Assembly (NCBI GenBank): GCA_001898995.1
Contig: MKVZ01000009.1
Span: 62,001-126,000 of the forward strand
DNA length: 64,000 nt
Origin: Rhizobiales bacterium 63-22
GTDB lineage: Bacteria > Pseudomonadota > Alphaproteobacteria > Rhizobiales > Rhizobiaceae
Reading direction: 5' to 3'
Part shown: piece by piece, positions 8,705 to 17,784 of the stretch
How the letters are laid out: every line of letters starts with the position of its first letter
Numbering within the stretch: the stretch's first letter is position 1
The notes under the pieces: generated by a model
Database searches by the model: none
The model's input: the letters and a program-made list of their open reading frames with translations, nothing else
What the model was told of the DNA's origin: nothing
Made by a program: the position numbers and the translations under genes

Positions 8705-9772
8705 ATGCGCACGATCAGACCAGCCACCTTGACAGCGACTTTGCTTGCCGCCGCCGCCATCGCGTCGGTTTCCTCGATCGCCTTCGCCGGCGAGGTTCAC
8801 GTACTCAACTGGAAAGGCTACGGCGCCGACGAACCCTGGGCAGTCGCCAATTTTGAGAAGGCCACCGGCGACAAGGTGGTGAACGACTTCTTTACCTCCG
8901 AGCAGGAGATGCTGACGAAGCTGCGGACCAATCCCGGCCTCTACGACGTGGTCATGATCAACGCGGCCTTCAACGATCAGGCCATGGAGGAGAAGCTGAT
9001 CCAGCCGATCGACGTCTCCAAGATCGCGAACTATGCCGATATCAGCAAGGACAAGGCCGCCTCGCCGATGCTCAATCATGACGGCAAGGTCTACGGTGTG
9101 CCCTGGACATGGGGCCTGACCGCCCTTGCCATCAACGACAAGTCCTTCACCACGCCGCCCGACAGCATTCAGGTGATGTGGGACCCGGCTCACAAGGGGC
9201 GCGTCACCATCCGCGACGACGCGATCGAGGCCATTCAGTTCGGCGCCATAGCCACCGGACAGAACATAAACGATATCAAGGATATGGATGCGGTGAAGCA
9301 GAAGCTTACCGCGCTGATGCCGCAGATACGCACCTTCTGGAGTTCGGAGAACGACTGGAACCAGATGATCGCCTCCAACCAGATCGACATCGGCACCTAT
9401 TGGAGCGGCTCGGCGGACCGCGCCAAAACCCACTTCAAGCTGCCGGTCACGCTGGTCGTGCCGAAGGAAGGTGCGGTGGCCTGGCTCGATGCCTTCTCGA
9501 TCCCGGTCGGCGCCAAGAACGTCGCCGGCGCCGAGGCATTCATCAACTACATGCTCGATCCGTCCTTCTACGTCGAATGGGTCACCAAGGTCGGCGCGCC
9601 AGTCTCGGCAAATACCAAGGCGGTCGATGCGTTGCCGGCGGACGCCTTCAACCGCAAGGTCATGGGCGCGCCGGATATCGCCAAGCGCATACAGTTCCAG
9701 GGGCCGATCAGCGACGCGCAGCGAGAGAAATATCTGGCGCTCTGGCAGGAACTCAAGGTCAATGTGAAATAA
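8705..9772 (+). CDS. ABC transporter substrate-binding protein, PotD-like
   Basis: The 355-residue protein has a clear signal peptide (charged MRTIR, hydrophobic core, cleavage after AFA before GEVHVLNWKGYG). The mature start VHVLNWKGYGADEPWAVANFEKATGDKV is typical of the spermidine/putrescine PotD/PotF cluster, and the C-terminal half keeps NYMLDPSFYVEWVTKVGAPVSAN. It binds the solute in the periplasm for the PotBCA-like membrane complex encoded next. The start at 8705 follows AGGAGG at 8691-8696; the longer open frame upstream reads into the kinase gene in another frame. Polyamine is the family default, but the neighbours point to a glycoside-like ligand. Confidence 0.88.
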   Translation: MRTIRPATLTATLLAAAAIASVSSIAFAGEVHVLNWKGYGADEPWAVANFEKATGDKVVNDFFTSEQEMLTKLRTNPGLYDVVMINAAFNDQAMEEKLIQPIDVSKIANYADISKDKAASPMLNHDGKVYGVPWTWGLTALAINDKSFTTPPDSIQVMWDPAHKGRVTIRDDAIEAIQFGAIATGQNINDIKDMDAVKQKLTALMPQIRTFWSSENDWNQMIASNQIDIGTYWSGSADRAKTHFKLPVTLVVPKEGAVAWLDAFSIPVGAKNVAGAEAFINYMLDPSFYVEWVTKVGAPVSANTKAVDALPADAFNRKVMGAPDIAKRIQFQGPISDAQREKYLALWQELKVNVK

Positions 9773-9818
9773 GAACTGGGTGAAATAAAACCGGGCTCTA
9801 CACGGGGAGGACGGGATC

Positions 9819-10685
9819 ATGGCTGGAGCGGGTGAAGGGAGGCGGAGCGGGCTGAGATCGGCCCTGCCGCTGCTGGCTCCGGCCTATCTGTGGCTGACGG
9901 TGGCGATATTCCTGCCGCTGTCGGCCATGGTCTTCTTCTCGTTCATGACGGACCTTCCGGTCGGCGGCAGGCCGTGGTCCTTCACGCTCGCCAATTACGG
10001 GGCCTTCTTCTCCCAGAGCCTCTATGCGACGCTGCTGTGGGCGTCGCTGCGTCTGGGGATGACGGTCACGTTCTGGTGCGCGGTGCTCGGCTATCCCGCC
10101 GCCTATGTGCTGGCCAAGGTGCTCAAGGGGCGAAGCCGCGAGGCGATCTTCCTGCTGGTGATCCTGCCCTTCTGGTCCAATGGTCTGGTCCGCATCTTCT
10201 CGTGGACGATGGTGCTGCGCGAGGGCGGCATACTGGACACCGCGCTCAACGCCGTGCTGCCGTTCAAGGTCAATATCGACCTGATGTATTCCTATCCGGC
10301 CATCATCATCGGTATGGTGCATTCCTATGTGCCCTATATGGTGCTGACCTGTTATCTCACGCTGCAAGCCATCGACGATTCGCTGATCGAAGCGGCGCGC
10401 TCGCTCGGCGCCTCGCGCTTGCAGACGCTGCGGCGGGTGATCCTGCCGCTGTCGCTGCCCGGCATGCTCGCAGGGGCAGCGCTGATCTTCATTCCGGTCG
10501 TCGGTTCCTTCATGGAGCCGCGGCTGCTCGGCGGCCGCGCCGGCACCTTCTACGGCACGGTCATCGAGGACCAGTTCGTCGCCGTTTTCAACTGGCCGCT
10601 GGGGGCCGCGCTGTCCTTCATACTGCTTGCCGTGGTACTGGTGATCCTGGCGCTCGTCTCGCCGATACTGAGGAGGGCCGCATGA
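9819..10685 (+). CDS. ABC transporter permease, PotB-like
   Basis: The 288-residue inner-membrane protein has about six helices and the cytoplasmic EAA loop EAARSLGASRLQTLRRVILPLSLPG, which contacts the ATPase. Its N-terminal LLAPAYLWLTVAIFLPLSAMVFFSF is typical of PotB/PotH. It follows the binding protein by 46 bases and overlaps the second permease by ATGA at 10682-10685, so PotB- and PotC-like subunits are translated as a pair. Confidence 0.9.
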   Translation: MAGAGEGRRSGLRSALPLLAPAYLWLTVAIFLPLSAMVFFSFMTDLPVGGRPWSFTLANYGAFFSQSLYATLLWASLRLGMTVTFWCAVLGYPAAYVLAKVLKGRSREAIFLLVILPFWSNGLVRIFSWTMVLREGGILDTALNAVLPFKVNIDLMYSYPAIIIGMVHSYVPYMVLTCYLTLQAIDDSLIEAARSLGASRLQTLRRVILPLSLPGMLAGAALIFIPVVGSFMEPRLLGGRAGTFYGTVIEDQFVAVFNWPLGAALSFILLAVVLVILALVSPILRRAA

Positions 10686-11473
10686 TGTCGACCACCCGGC
10701 TATTGAAAGGCATCGGCCGCCTTTATGTCGGGCTGCTGCTCGCCTTTCTCTACCTGCCCATCATCATCATGGCGCTGATGTCGTTCAACGCCTCGCCCTT
10801 CTATCAGTTGCCGCTCGAATGGACGACCGACTGGTACAAGGCGCTGGCGCAGGACAGCCAGATTCTTGCCGCCACATGGAACTCGGTCGAGATCGCCGTG
10901 CTCACCACGCTGATCGCTACGGTGCTCGGCACCATGGCATCGCTGGCCCTCTACCGCCATCAGTTCCGCGGCAAGAAATTGCTTCAGGCGCTGCTTTTCC
11001 CGCCGATCGCCATTCCGTGGCTCATCACCGGTACGGCGATGCTGATCTTCTTCTTCGGTATCGGCATCGGTCGCGGCCTGCACGCCATCCTGCTCGGGCA
11101 TGTGGCGCTGGCCCTGCCCTATGTGATCGTCGTCGTCTCGGCCCGGCTCCAGACATTCGCGCCTGAACTGGAGGAAGCCGCGCGGTCGCTCGGCGCCAGC
11201 CAGTGGCAGGTGACGATGCGCGTGACGCTGCCATGGATCATGCCCGGTGTCATAGCCGGCGCGCTGTTCGCCTTCGCGGTTTCCTTCGACCAGTTCGTCG
11301 TCTCCTACTTTCTCTCGACGCCCGGTCAGGACACGCTGCCGGTCGAAATCTACGCCGCGATCCGCAAGGGTTTCACGCCGGAGATCAATGCGATTTCCAC
11401 CATCATCATCACCGTCTCCATGGCGCTCATGCTGCTCACCGCGCGCTTCTTCAGGTTCGGAGGAGAAAAATAA
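10682..11473 (+). CDS. ABC transporter permease, PotC-like
   Basis: The 263-residue permease starts at ATGATG within the stop of the preceding gene. It has the PotC/PotI pattern: LYLPIIIMALMSFNASPFYQLPLEWTTDWY near the N-terminus and the EAA loop EEAARSLGASQWQVTMRVTLPWIMPG. It pairs with the PotB-like protein to form the membrane channel. Its TAA stop shares one base with the ATG of the ATPase gene (TAATG at 11471-11475). Confidence 0.9.
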   Translation: MMSTTRLLKGIGRLYVGLLLAFLYLPIIIMALMSFNASPFYQLPLEWTTDWYKALAQDSQILAATWNSVEIAVLTTLIATVLGTMASLALYRHQFRGKKLLQALLFPPIAIPWLITGTAMLIFFFGIGIGRGLHAILLGHVALALPYVIVVVSARLQTFAPELEEAARSLGASQWQVTMRVTLPWIMPGVIAGALFAFAVSFDQFVVSYFLSTPGQDTLPVEIYAAIRKGFTPEINAISTIIITVSMALMLLTARFFRFGGEK

Positions 11474-12525
11474 TGGCACAGGTCCAAGTGCGGAACGTAA
11501 CGCGCAGTTTTGGGACTATGAAGGCGCTGGACGATGTCTCGATCGACTTTCCCGACGGCGGTTTCTACGCCCTTCTTGGACCGTCCGGATCGGGAAAGAC
11601 CACGCTGCTGAGGTTGATCGCCGGCTTCGACTTCCCCGATTCCGGCCGCATCGTCATCGGCGGCGAAGGTGTCGAGCGCGTTCCGGTCGAAAAGCGCCGC
11701 ATCGGCATGGTGTTCCAGAACTATGCGCTGTTTCCCAATATGAGCGTTGCCGATAATGTCGCCTTCGGCCTTTCGGTGCGGGGCGAATCCAGAGCCGACA
11801 TTCAGGCCGCGGTGACACGCGCGCTCGATCTGGTGCAACTCGGAAAGCTGGGCAGCCGCCGCCCGCACCAGCTTTCCGGCGGCCAGCGCCAGCGCGTGGC
11901 GCTCGCCCGCGCCATCGTGACGAAGCCGCGCGTGCTGCTGCTGGACGAGCCGCTCTCCGCGCTCGACAAGGCGCTGCGCGTCGACATGCAGGTGGAACTG
12001 AAGCGCATCCAGCGCGAGGTTGGCATCACCACCATCTTCGTCACCCATGATCAGGAAGAAGCGCTGACCATGGCCGACCGCATCGGCATCCTGCGTGACG
12101 GATGCGTCATTCAGGAAGGGCCTCCGGAAGATATCTACGACCGGCCACGGAGCGAATTCGCGGCCACTTTTCTCGGCGATGCCAACGTCCTGCGCGGCGA
12201 GGCGACCGAGACCGGCATCCGGCTCGCCGACGGCACGCAGATCGCGACCGCCACGCAAGCCACGGCGGGCGGCAAGGCAAGCTGTGCGGTGAGGCCGGAA
12301 CGCATTCGGATCGCTCCCGCCGCAATGCCTGTGGACGGCACCGGCAACATGCTGCGGGGACAGGTGTCGAAGCGCATATTCGCAGGCAATTCGAGCACCT
12401 ATTTCGTCGACCGCGCCGGCGAGACGATCAAGGTGCTGGTCAGGAACGACGGTTCCGAAAAGCTGGCTGAGGGACAGGACGTGGTGTTGCGGTGGTCACC
12501 GGAAAGCACAGTGCTGCTCGGCTGA
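11473..12525 (+). CDS. ABC transporter ATP-binding protein, PotA-like
   Basis: The 350-residue ATPase has Walker A GPSGSGKTT, the Q-loop, the signature LSGGQRQRVALARAI, Walker B VLLLDEPLSALD and the H-loop VTHDQEEALTM, followed by a C-terminal TOBE domain (CAVRPERIRIA and GNMLRGQVSKRIFAGNSSTYFV). This is the usual PotA/FbpC layout. It closes the operon that begins with the GntR gene; no further gene follows on this strand for 317 bases. Confidence 0.92.
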   Translation: MAQVQVRNVTRSFGTMKALDDVSIDFPDGGFYALLGPSGSGKTTLLRLIAGFDFPDSGRIVIGGEGVERVPVEKRRIGMVFQNYALFPNMSVADNVAFGLSVRGESRADIQAAVTRALDLVQLGKLGSRRPHQLSGGQRQRVALARAIVTKPRVLLLDEPLSALDKALRVDMQVELKRIQREVGITTIFVTHDQEEALTMADRIGILRDGCVIQEGPPEDIYDRPRSEFAATFLGDANVLRGEATETGIRLADGTQIATATQATAGGKASCAVRPERIRIAPAAMPVDGTGNMLRGQVSKRIFAGNSSTYFVDRAGETIKVLVRNDGSEKLAEGQDVVLRWSPESTVLLG

Positions 12526-12842
12526 CGGCCATTGCAAATCGTTGAAGCATGTTGTTCCGGCTGCGCGGAAACGCTCGTTATCGGAAGCGAAGTGCTGGCT
12601 GTACGTGCGGCAATCCGTCCATACCGTCCCGTTGACCGCATAGGGAATAATGCTAACATTTCATCCAGCTAATATATTATTTTGTCACTGTATTCTGGTG
12701 CCCGCCGGCCGATCTGTCGCCAACAGGAATGGGACCGTTCGATGATTGCTAATGTCTGGATACTCTTTCACAGGCTCTTGCTCTGAACGCTGGCTGAGAA
12801 TCGTTCGGCAACAACCTATCTCCAGCCAGAAAGCCAGAGACA
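12526..12842. other. Intergenic region upstream of the dehydrogenase operon
   Basis: These 317 bases hold no supportable gene. The stretch around 12660-12700 is notably AT-rich for this window (CTAATATATTATTTTGTCAC), which suits a promoter for the 12843-16601 operon, but no confident -35/-10 pair can be set. Confidence 0.4.
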
Positions 12843-13595
12843 ATGGGCACCCAGAAAACCAATCGCGTGACGCGCCGGCGCCTCCTCGGTTCCGCCGCGG
12901 TCATCGTTGCTTCCTATACCACTTCCGCCGCAGCGCGTTCGATCACCGGCAATGTCCCATGGACCCCGTTCGCCGCCAGCCAGCCCGAGACCGGCTGGAA
13001 TGGCGCATGGCGTTTTTTCACCGAGGCTGAAGCCCGCGCGGTCGGCGCGGTCGCCGAAGTGCTGATACCCGCCGACGACCTGTCCGTTTCCGGCAAGGAT
13101 GCCGGCTGCGTCGAGTTCATCGACGGGCAGCTTGCTGGAAGCTACGGCACGTCCGAGCGGCTCTATATGCGCGGCCCGTTCAGGGAAGGCGCTCTGGAGC
13201 AGGGCGACCAGTTTCCCTGGACGATGCGGGATCGATATCGGCTGGGACTCGCAGCACTCTCGCAATATTGCCAGAAAACCTTCCAGAAGGAATTCGCCGA
13301 TCTCGACACCGACAGCCGCACCAAGGTCCTGAAGGGGCTGGAGGCGGGAGAGATCACCCTGAGCCCGGTCCCGGCGAAAGTGTTCTTCAAGCAATTGCTC
13401 GACAACACCATGGAGGGTTTCTTTGCCGATCCGATCTATGGCGGCAACCGCGACATGGTCTCATGGAAGATGATCGGCTTTCCCGGCGCGCGCTACGACT
13501 ATCGGCCCTATCTGTCGAAGCACAATCAGAAACTGGATCTGGAGCCTGTATCGATTGCAGGCCGCCCTGCCTGGTCGAAGACGGAGGCGAACTGA
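12843..13595 (+). CDS. Gluconate 2-dehydrogenase subunit 3 family protein (Tat-exported small subunit)
   Basis: The 250-residue protein carries a twin-arginine signal, TRRRLLGSAAVIVASYTTSAAA, so it is exported folded by the Tat system. The rest (FFTEAEARAVGAVAEVLIPADD, then the GGNRDMVSWKMIGFPGARYDYRPYL end) matches the gamma subunit of membrane-bound gluconate, fructose and sorbitol dehydrogenases. This subunit carries the large flavoprotein across the membrane piggyback and stabilises it. It is the first gene of a small-large-cytochrome trio. Confidence 0.88.
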   Translation: MGTQKTNRVTRRRLLGSAAVIVASYTTSAAARSITGNVPWTPFAASQPETGWNGAWRFFTEAEARAVGAVAEVLIPADDLSVSGKDAGCVEFIDGQLAGSYGTSERLYMRGPFREGALEQGDQFPWTMRDRYRLGLAALSQYCQKTFQKEFADLDTDSRTKVLKGLEAGEITLSPVPAKVFFKQLLDNTMEGFFADPIYGGNRDMVSWKMIGFPGARYDYRPYLSKHNQKLDLEPVSIAGRPAWSKTEAN

Positions 13596-13596
13596 G

Positions 13597-15369
13597 ATGA
13601 CAAGCAATGCTACCCGCCTGCCGCACATCGACGCCGTCGTCATCGGCCTCGGCTGGGCCGGATCGGTGATCGCCAAGGAAATGGTCGATGCGGGCCTGCG
13701 CGTCGTCGGGCTGGAACGCGGGCCGTGGATCGAGACGGGCGTGGATTTCAATGTCAACACCGCCGCCGACGAACTGCGCTACAACCGCCGGCTGGAACTG
13801 ATGGTACAGACGGCTCAAAACACCGTCACATGCCGCAATAATACCAGCCAGACCGCGCTGCCGATGCGCCAGTGGGGCTCCTTCCATCCGGGCAACGGTA
13901 CGGGTGGCGCAGGTCTGCACTGGGCCGGGATCACATGGCGTTTCCAGCCCGACGAATTCCGCCGGGCCAGCCAGTTGAAGGAGAAATACGGCTCTGAACT
14001 CGACCCGGAACTGACGCTTCAGGACTGGGGCACCGACTGGGCCGAGATGGAGCCCTGCTATGACGCGTGGGAGCGAATTGCGGGAATCTCGGGTCAGGCC
14101 GGCAATATTCAGGGAAAGATGATCAAGGGCGGCAATCCGTTCGAGGGGCCGCGCCAGCGGGATTATCCGACGAAACCGCTGACCCAGACCTATACCGGCT
14201 CGTTTTTCGGCGAAGTTGCGGCGAGCATGGGCTACAAGCCCTTCCCTACCCCTTCGGCGCTGCTCAGCGAACCCTATACCAACACCTATGGCGTCACGAT
14301 GGGGCCGTGTACCTATTGCGGATTCTGCACCAATTACGGCTGCGCCAACCTGTCGAAGTCTTCCGCGATCACCACGGTGCTGCCCGCGCTGATCCGGCAG
14401 GAAGGCTTCGAGGCGCGCACCCTGTGCGAGGTCATGCGGATCGAACTCGATTCCACGGGCAAACATGCCAAAGGCGTGACCTATGTCGATCAGGACGGCA
14501 AGGAATGGTTTCAGCCCGCCGATATCGTCGTCGTTGCCGCCTTCACTTTCGAGAACGTGCGGCTGATGCTGCTGTCGGGCATCGGCGAGCCTTATGATCC
14601 CGCCACCGGAAAGGGTGTGACCGGCCGCAACTACTGCTACCAGACCGCAAACAACGTACAGTTGTTTTTCGACGACAAACAATTCAATAGTTTCATCGGC
14701 GGCGGCGCGATACAGACCGCGATCGACGAATTCAACAACGACAATTTCGACCATTCCGGCCTTGGCTTCGTCGGTGGCGGGTCCACCCGCGTCGGGCCGA
14801 TCGGCGCGGCGCCTATCGCCTCGCGCCCCGTCCCGAAAGGCACCCCGGCTTGGGGAAGCGAATGGAAGAAGGAAACCGTGCGCTGCTACAATTCGACGAT
14901 GAGCATCGGCTGCGAGTCGTCCTCCTACGCGGTGCGCGGAAACTATCTCTCGCTCGATCCGACCTATACGGACCGCTTCGGGCGTCCCCTGCTGCGCATC
15001 ACTTTCGACTTCCCGCAGAACGATCTCAGGATGTCGCAATATGTGACGGAAAAAATTGCGGAAATCGGCGCGGCGATGAAACCGCGCCTGCTTGAAAAGA
15101 ATCCGATGACCGGGCACTGGAATACCGCGCCATATCAATCCAGTCACGTGGTCGGCGGTTTCGTCATGGGAGCGGACCCGTCGACTTCGGGGACGAACAA
15201 ATACCTGCAATCATGGCAGGTCCCGAATGTTTTCGTCGTGGGGGCGAACGCCTTTCCGCAAAACCCCGGCTACAACCCGACCGGAACGGTCGGGGCGCTA
15301 TCCATCAAGGCAGCGCGGGCGATTACCGGTGCATATCTGCGCAATCCCGGCGCTCTGATCGACGCATGA
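13597..15369 (+). CDS. GMC-family FAD oxidoreductase (membrane-bound dehydrogenase large subunit)
   Basis: The 590-residue flavoprotein has the FAD-binding AVVIGLGWAGSVIAKEMVDAGLRVVGLERG with G17, G19 and G22. It also has the cysteine segment GPCTYCGFCTNYGCANLSKSS, matching the 3Fe-4S cluster region known in FAD-GDH/FDH large subunits. A C-terminal GMC domain ends in NPGYNPTGTVGALSIKAA. Substrate oxidation takes place on the periplasmic side and electrons pass to the cytochrome c encoded next. It has no signal of its own and starts one base after the stop of the Tat subunit. Gluconate, fructose, sorbitol or a similar polyol are all possible substrates. Confidence 0.88.
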   Translation: MTSNATRLPHIDAVVIGLGWAGSVIAKEMVDAGLRVVGLERGPWIETGVDFNVNTAADELRYNRRLELMVQTAQNTVTCRNNTSQTALPMRQWGSFHPGNGTGGAGLHWAGITWRFQPDEFRRASQLKEKYGSELDPELTLQDWGTDWAEMEPCYDAWERIAGISGQAGNIQGKMIKGGNPFEGPRQRDYPTKPLTQTYTGSFFGEVAASMGYKPFPTPSALLSEPYTNTYGVTMGPCTYCGFCTNYGCANLSKSSAITTVLPALIRQEGFEARTLCEVMRIELDSTGKHAKGVTYVDQDGKEWFQPADIVVVAAFTFENVRLMLLSGIGEPYDPATGKGVTGRNYCYQTANNVQLFFDDKQFNSFIGGGAIQTAIDEFNNDNFDHSGLGFVGGGSTRVGPIGAAPIASRPVPKGTPAWGSEWKKETVRCYNSTMSIGCESSSYAVRGNYLSLDPTYTDRFGRPLLRITFDFPQNDLRMSQYVTEKIAEIGAAMKPRLLEKNPMTGHWNTAPYQSSHVVGGFVMGADPSTSGTNKYLQSWQVPNVFVVGANAFPQNPGYNPTGTVGALSIKAARAITGAYLRNPGALIDA

Positions 15370-15377
15370 GGTGAGAG

Positions 15378-16601
15378 ATGACCAGATTTGCTTTCCTTCT
15401 CGCCTTCGCGGCCGGATCCATCGTTTCGTCGGCACAGGCCGAAGGCTTCAACGTGATAGAAAAGGGCCACGCGCTTGCCGTGGCTGCGGATTGCGCGGCC
15501 TGCCATACGGCCTCGGCCGGGAATTATGCCGGCGGGGTGCCGCTTTCGACGCCATTCGGAACGCTCTTGGGATCGAATATCACGCCCGATCCGGAGACCG
15601 GAATCGGCGGTTGGTCCAGGGAACAGTTTCGCCGCGCCGTAAAACAGGGCATCAGCCGCGATGGCAGTCAGCTCTATCCCGCCATGCCCTATACCGATTA
15701 CGCCAACATGACGGATGACGACGTCGACGCGATCTGGGCCTATCTGCAAACGGTGCAGCCGGTGCACAATCCCGTCGAATCGAACCAGCTTCCATTTCCG
15801 TTCAACCAGCGCTTCGCACTGCACGGCTGGCGCTGGTTCAACCAGACCGAAGGCACGTGGGCGCCCGTGCCCGACAAGTCGGCCGAGTGGAATCGCGGGC
15901 GCTATCTGGTGATGGGCCCCGGACATTGCGGGGCCTGCCACACGCCGCGCAACATGCTCGGCGGCTCGAAAGGCGGCGACGCGTTCCTGACCGGAGCGAC
16001 GCTGGAAAACTGGCATGCACCCGATATCACACCCAACACCCGGACCGGAATCGGTTCGTGGGACACCGCGCAGATCATCGCATATCTCAAGACGGGTACA
16101 AACGATTATGACACGGCCTCCGGCCCCATGGCCGAGGAAGTGGCCCGTTCATCGAGCCAATGGAGCGATGCCGATCTGAAAGCGGTCGCAACCTATCTCA
16201 AGGAAGGCGAACTGGGCTGGAAGAGCGCGGCGGACAGTGCCAAGCCGCTCGACCCGAAGAGCCCTTCGATGGCCACGGGCCAGGCAATCTACAATGATCG
16301 CTGCAACGCCTGTCATGTCACGGACGGCTCGGGGATCGCGCGGCTCTATCCGCGGCTTGCCGGTGCGCCGCTGGTGCAGGCCGACGATCCCACCTCGATC
16401 ATTCGGGTCGTATTGGCAGGCAGCCAGGCGGGAGCGACATCGGCGGCGCCGACGGGTCCGGTGATGCCGGCCTTCGGCACGATCCTGAACGATACGCAGG
16501 TCGCGGCGGTGGCCGATTATATACGCAACAGTTGGGGCAATGCCGCACCCAAGGTCGATGCGGATGCTGTAAAAAAGCTCCGCGAGCAGCTCAGCGAATA
16601 A
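15378..16601 (+). CDS. Triheme cytochrome c subunit of membrane-bound dehydrogenase
   Basis: The 407-residue protein has a signal peptide (cleavage after AQA) and three CXXCH heme sites: CAACH at C39-H43, CGACH at C184-H188 and CNACH at C309-H313. This is the three-heme arrangement of gluconate 2-dehydrogenase and of alcohol and fructose dehydrogenase cytochrome subunits. It takes electrons from the flavoprotein and passes them to ubiquinone. It starts 8 bases after the large-subunit stop with GAGGTGAG as ribosome site. Confidence 0.92.
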   Translation: MTRFAFLLAFAAGSIVSSAQAEGFNVIEKGHALAVAADCAACHTASAGNYAGGVPLSTPFGTLLGSNITPDPETGIGGWSREQFRRAVKQGISRDGSQLYPAMPYTDYANMTDDDVDAIWAYLQTVQPVHNPVESNQLPFPFNQRFALHGWRWFNQTEGTWAPVPDKSAEWNRGRYLVMGPGHCGACHTPRNMLGGSKGGDAFLTGATLENWHAPDITPNTRTGIGSWDTAQIIAYLKTGTNDYDTASGPMAEEVARSSSQWSDADLKAVATYLKEGELGWKSAADSAKPLDPKSPSMATGQAIYNDRCNACHVTDGSGIARLYPRLAGAPLVQADDPTSIIRVVLAGSQAGATSAAPTGPVMPAFGTILNDTQVAAVADYIRNSWGNAAPKVDADAVKKLREQLSE

Positions 16602-16653
16602 CGGGATCGGCACCGATATTATCGGCCGGGGGCGTCTGATGCGCCGCCTCCGG

Positions 16654-16950
16654 TTAGCCGGACGGTCCGAAGGGGCTTATGAGATAGGCGGCAACCGCAA
16701 GAACGAGTGGGACGCCTGCCACGACAGGCGCCAATGAAAAACCCCGGCGCATCAGTCTGACGGAAATGAAAACGCATAATGCGGTTATCAGGATCGGCGC
16801 GAGCATGATGACAATGCCCAGAACGAGGTCCTGCGTTCTGCCGTAGGCCGGGCCAAGCAATCCCCAACCGCCGACATAAAGCGCAATCGGCTCGATCATG
16901 AGCGCCGCGAGCACGGATAGGACATTGAGGATAATGACTGATGTGCGCAT
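16654..16950 (-). CDS. Small hypothetical membrane protein (98 residues)
   Basis: The open frame encodes three hydrophobic segments: VIILNVLSVLAALMIEPIALYVGGWGLLG, LVLGIVIMLAPILITALCVFISV and LAPVVAGVPLVLAVAAYLISPFG. These suggest a three-helix inner-membrane protein. It lies alone between the cytochrome gene, which it faces tail to tail, and the ABC-2 permease gene. I do not recognise a family. The strong membrane pattern and lack of a competing frame support a real gene. Confidence 0.55.
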   Translation of the reverse strand: MRTSVIILNVLSVLAALMIEPIALYVGGWGLLGPAYGRTQDLVLGIVIMLAPILITALCVFISVRLMRRGFSLAPVVAGVPLVLAVAAYLISPFGPSG

Positions 16951-17022
16951 GGCCCAGTGAACGGAATTTGGGAGAGAAGCGCAATAAAATTCCGGCGCAG
17001 GCCGCCGGAATATCAGCCCGCT

Positions 17023-17784
17023 CTAGCTCTTGAGCCGGTATCCGGTCTTGAAAATCCAGCGCAGCACAAGGATGCAGGCCAGAAGGAACAGGCCGGTCAT
17101 CATCAGGCTGACGCCGATATGCACGTCCGACTGGCCATAAAAGCTCCAGCGGAAGCCGCTGATCAGATAGACGACGGGGTTGAACAACGTCACCGTGCGC
17201 CAGAACGGCGGAAGCACCTCGATCGAATAGAAGCTGCCGCCCAGAAACGTCAGCGGCGTGATGACCATCAGCGGCACAAGCTGAAGTTTTTCAAAGCCGT
17301 CCGCCCAGATCCCGATAATGAAGCCGAACATGCTGAACGTGACGGAGGTCAGGATCAGGAAAAGCAGCATGACGACCGGATGTTCTATCCGCAAAGGCAC
17401 GAACAACGACGCCGTCGCCAGAATGATCAGGCCGAGAAGGACGGATTTCGTCGCCGCGGCCCCGACATAGGCGACCACGATCTCCAGATAGGAAATGGGC
17501 GCGGACAGCAATTCATAGATCGTGCCGACGAACTTCGGAAAGTAAATGCCGAAGGAGGCGTTCGAGATGCTTTGCGTCAGCAACGACAGCATGATCAGGC
17601 CGGGCACGATGAAAGCGCCGTAGCTGACGCCCTGAACCTGCGGGATGCGTCCACCTATCGCGGAGCCGAACACGACGAAATAGAGGCAGGTCGAAATAAC
17701 CGGCGAAATCACGCTCTGCATGACCGTCCGCCATGCCCGGCGCATTTCGAACACATAGATCGATTTGACAGCGTAGAGGTTCAA
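17023..17784 (-). CDS. ABC-2 type exporter permease (NodJ/DrrB-like)
   Basis: The 253-residue protein has six predicted helices and typical ABC-2 permease stretches ([20 protein letters not shown] and [37 protein letters not shown]). It forms the membrane part of an exporter with the ATPase encoded just upstream. Translation begins at TTG (17784-17782), whose last two bases overlap the ATPase stop, so the two are translationally coupled. The NodIJ subgroup exports lipo-oligosaccharides in rhizobia, but non-nodulating bacteria carry close relatives of unknown substrate, and no nod genes are present here. Confidence 0.87.
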   Translation of the reverse strand: MNLYAVKSIYVFEMRRAWRTVMQSVISPVISTCLYFVVFGSAIGGRIPQVQGVSYGAFIVPGLIMLSLLTQSISNASFGIYFPKFVGTIYELLSAPISYLEIVVAYVGAAATKSVLLGLIILATASLFVPLRIEHPVVMLLFLILTSVTFSMFGFIIGIWADGFEKLQLVPLMVITPLTFLGGSFYSIEVLPPFWRTVTLFNPVVYLISGFRWSFYGQSDVHIGVSLMMTGLFLLACILVLRWIFKTGYRLKS

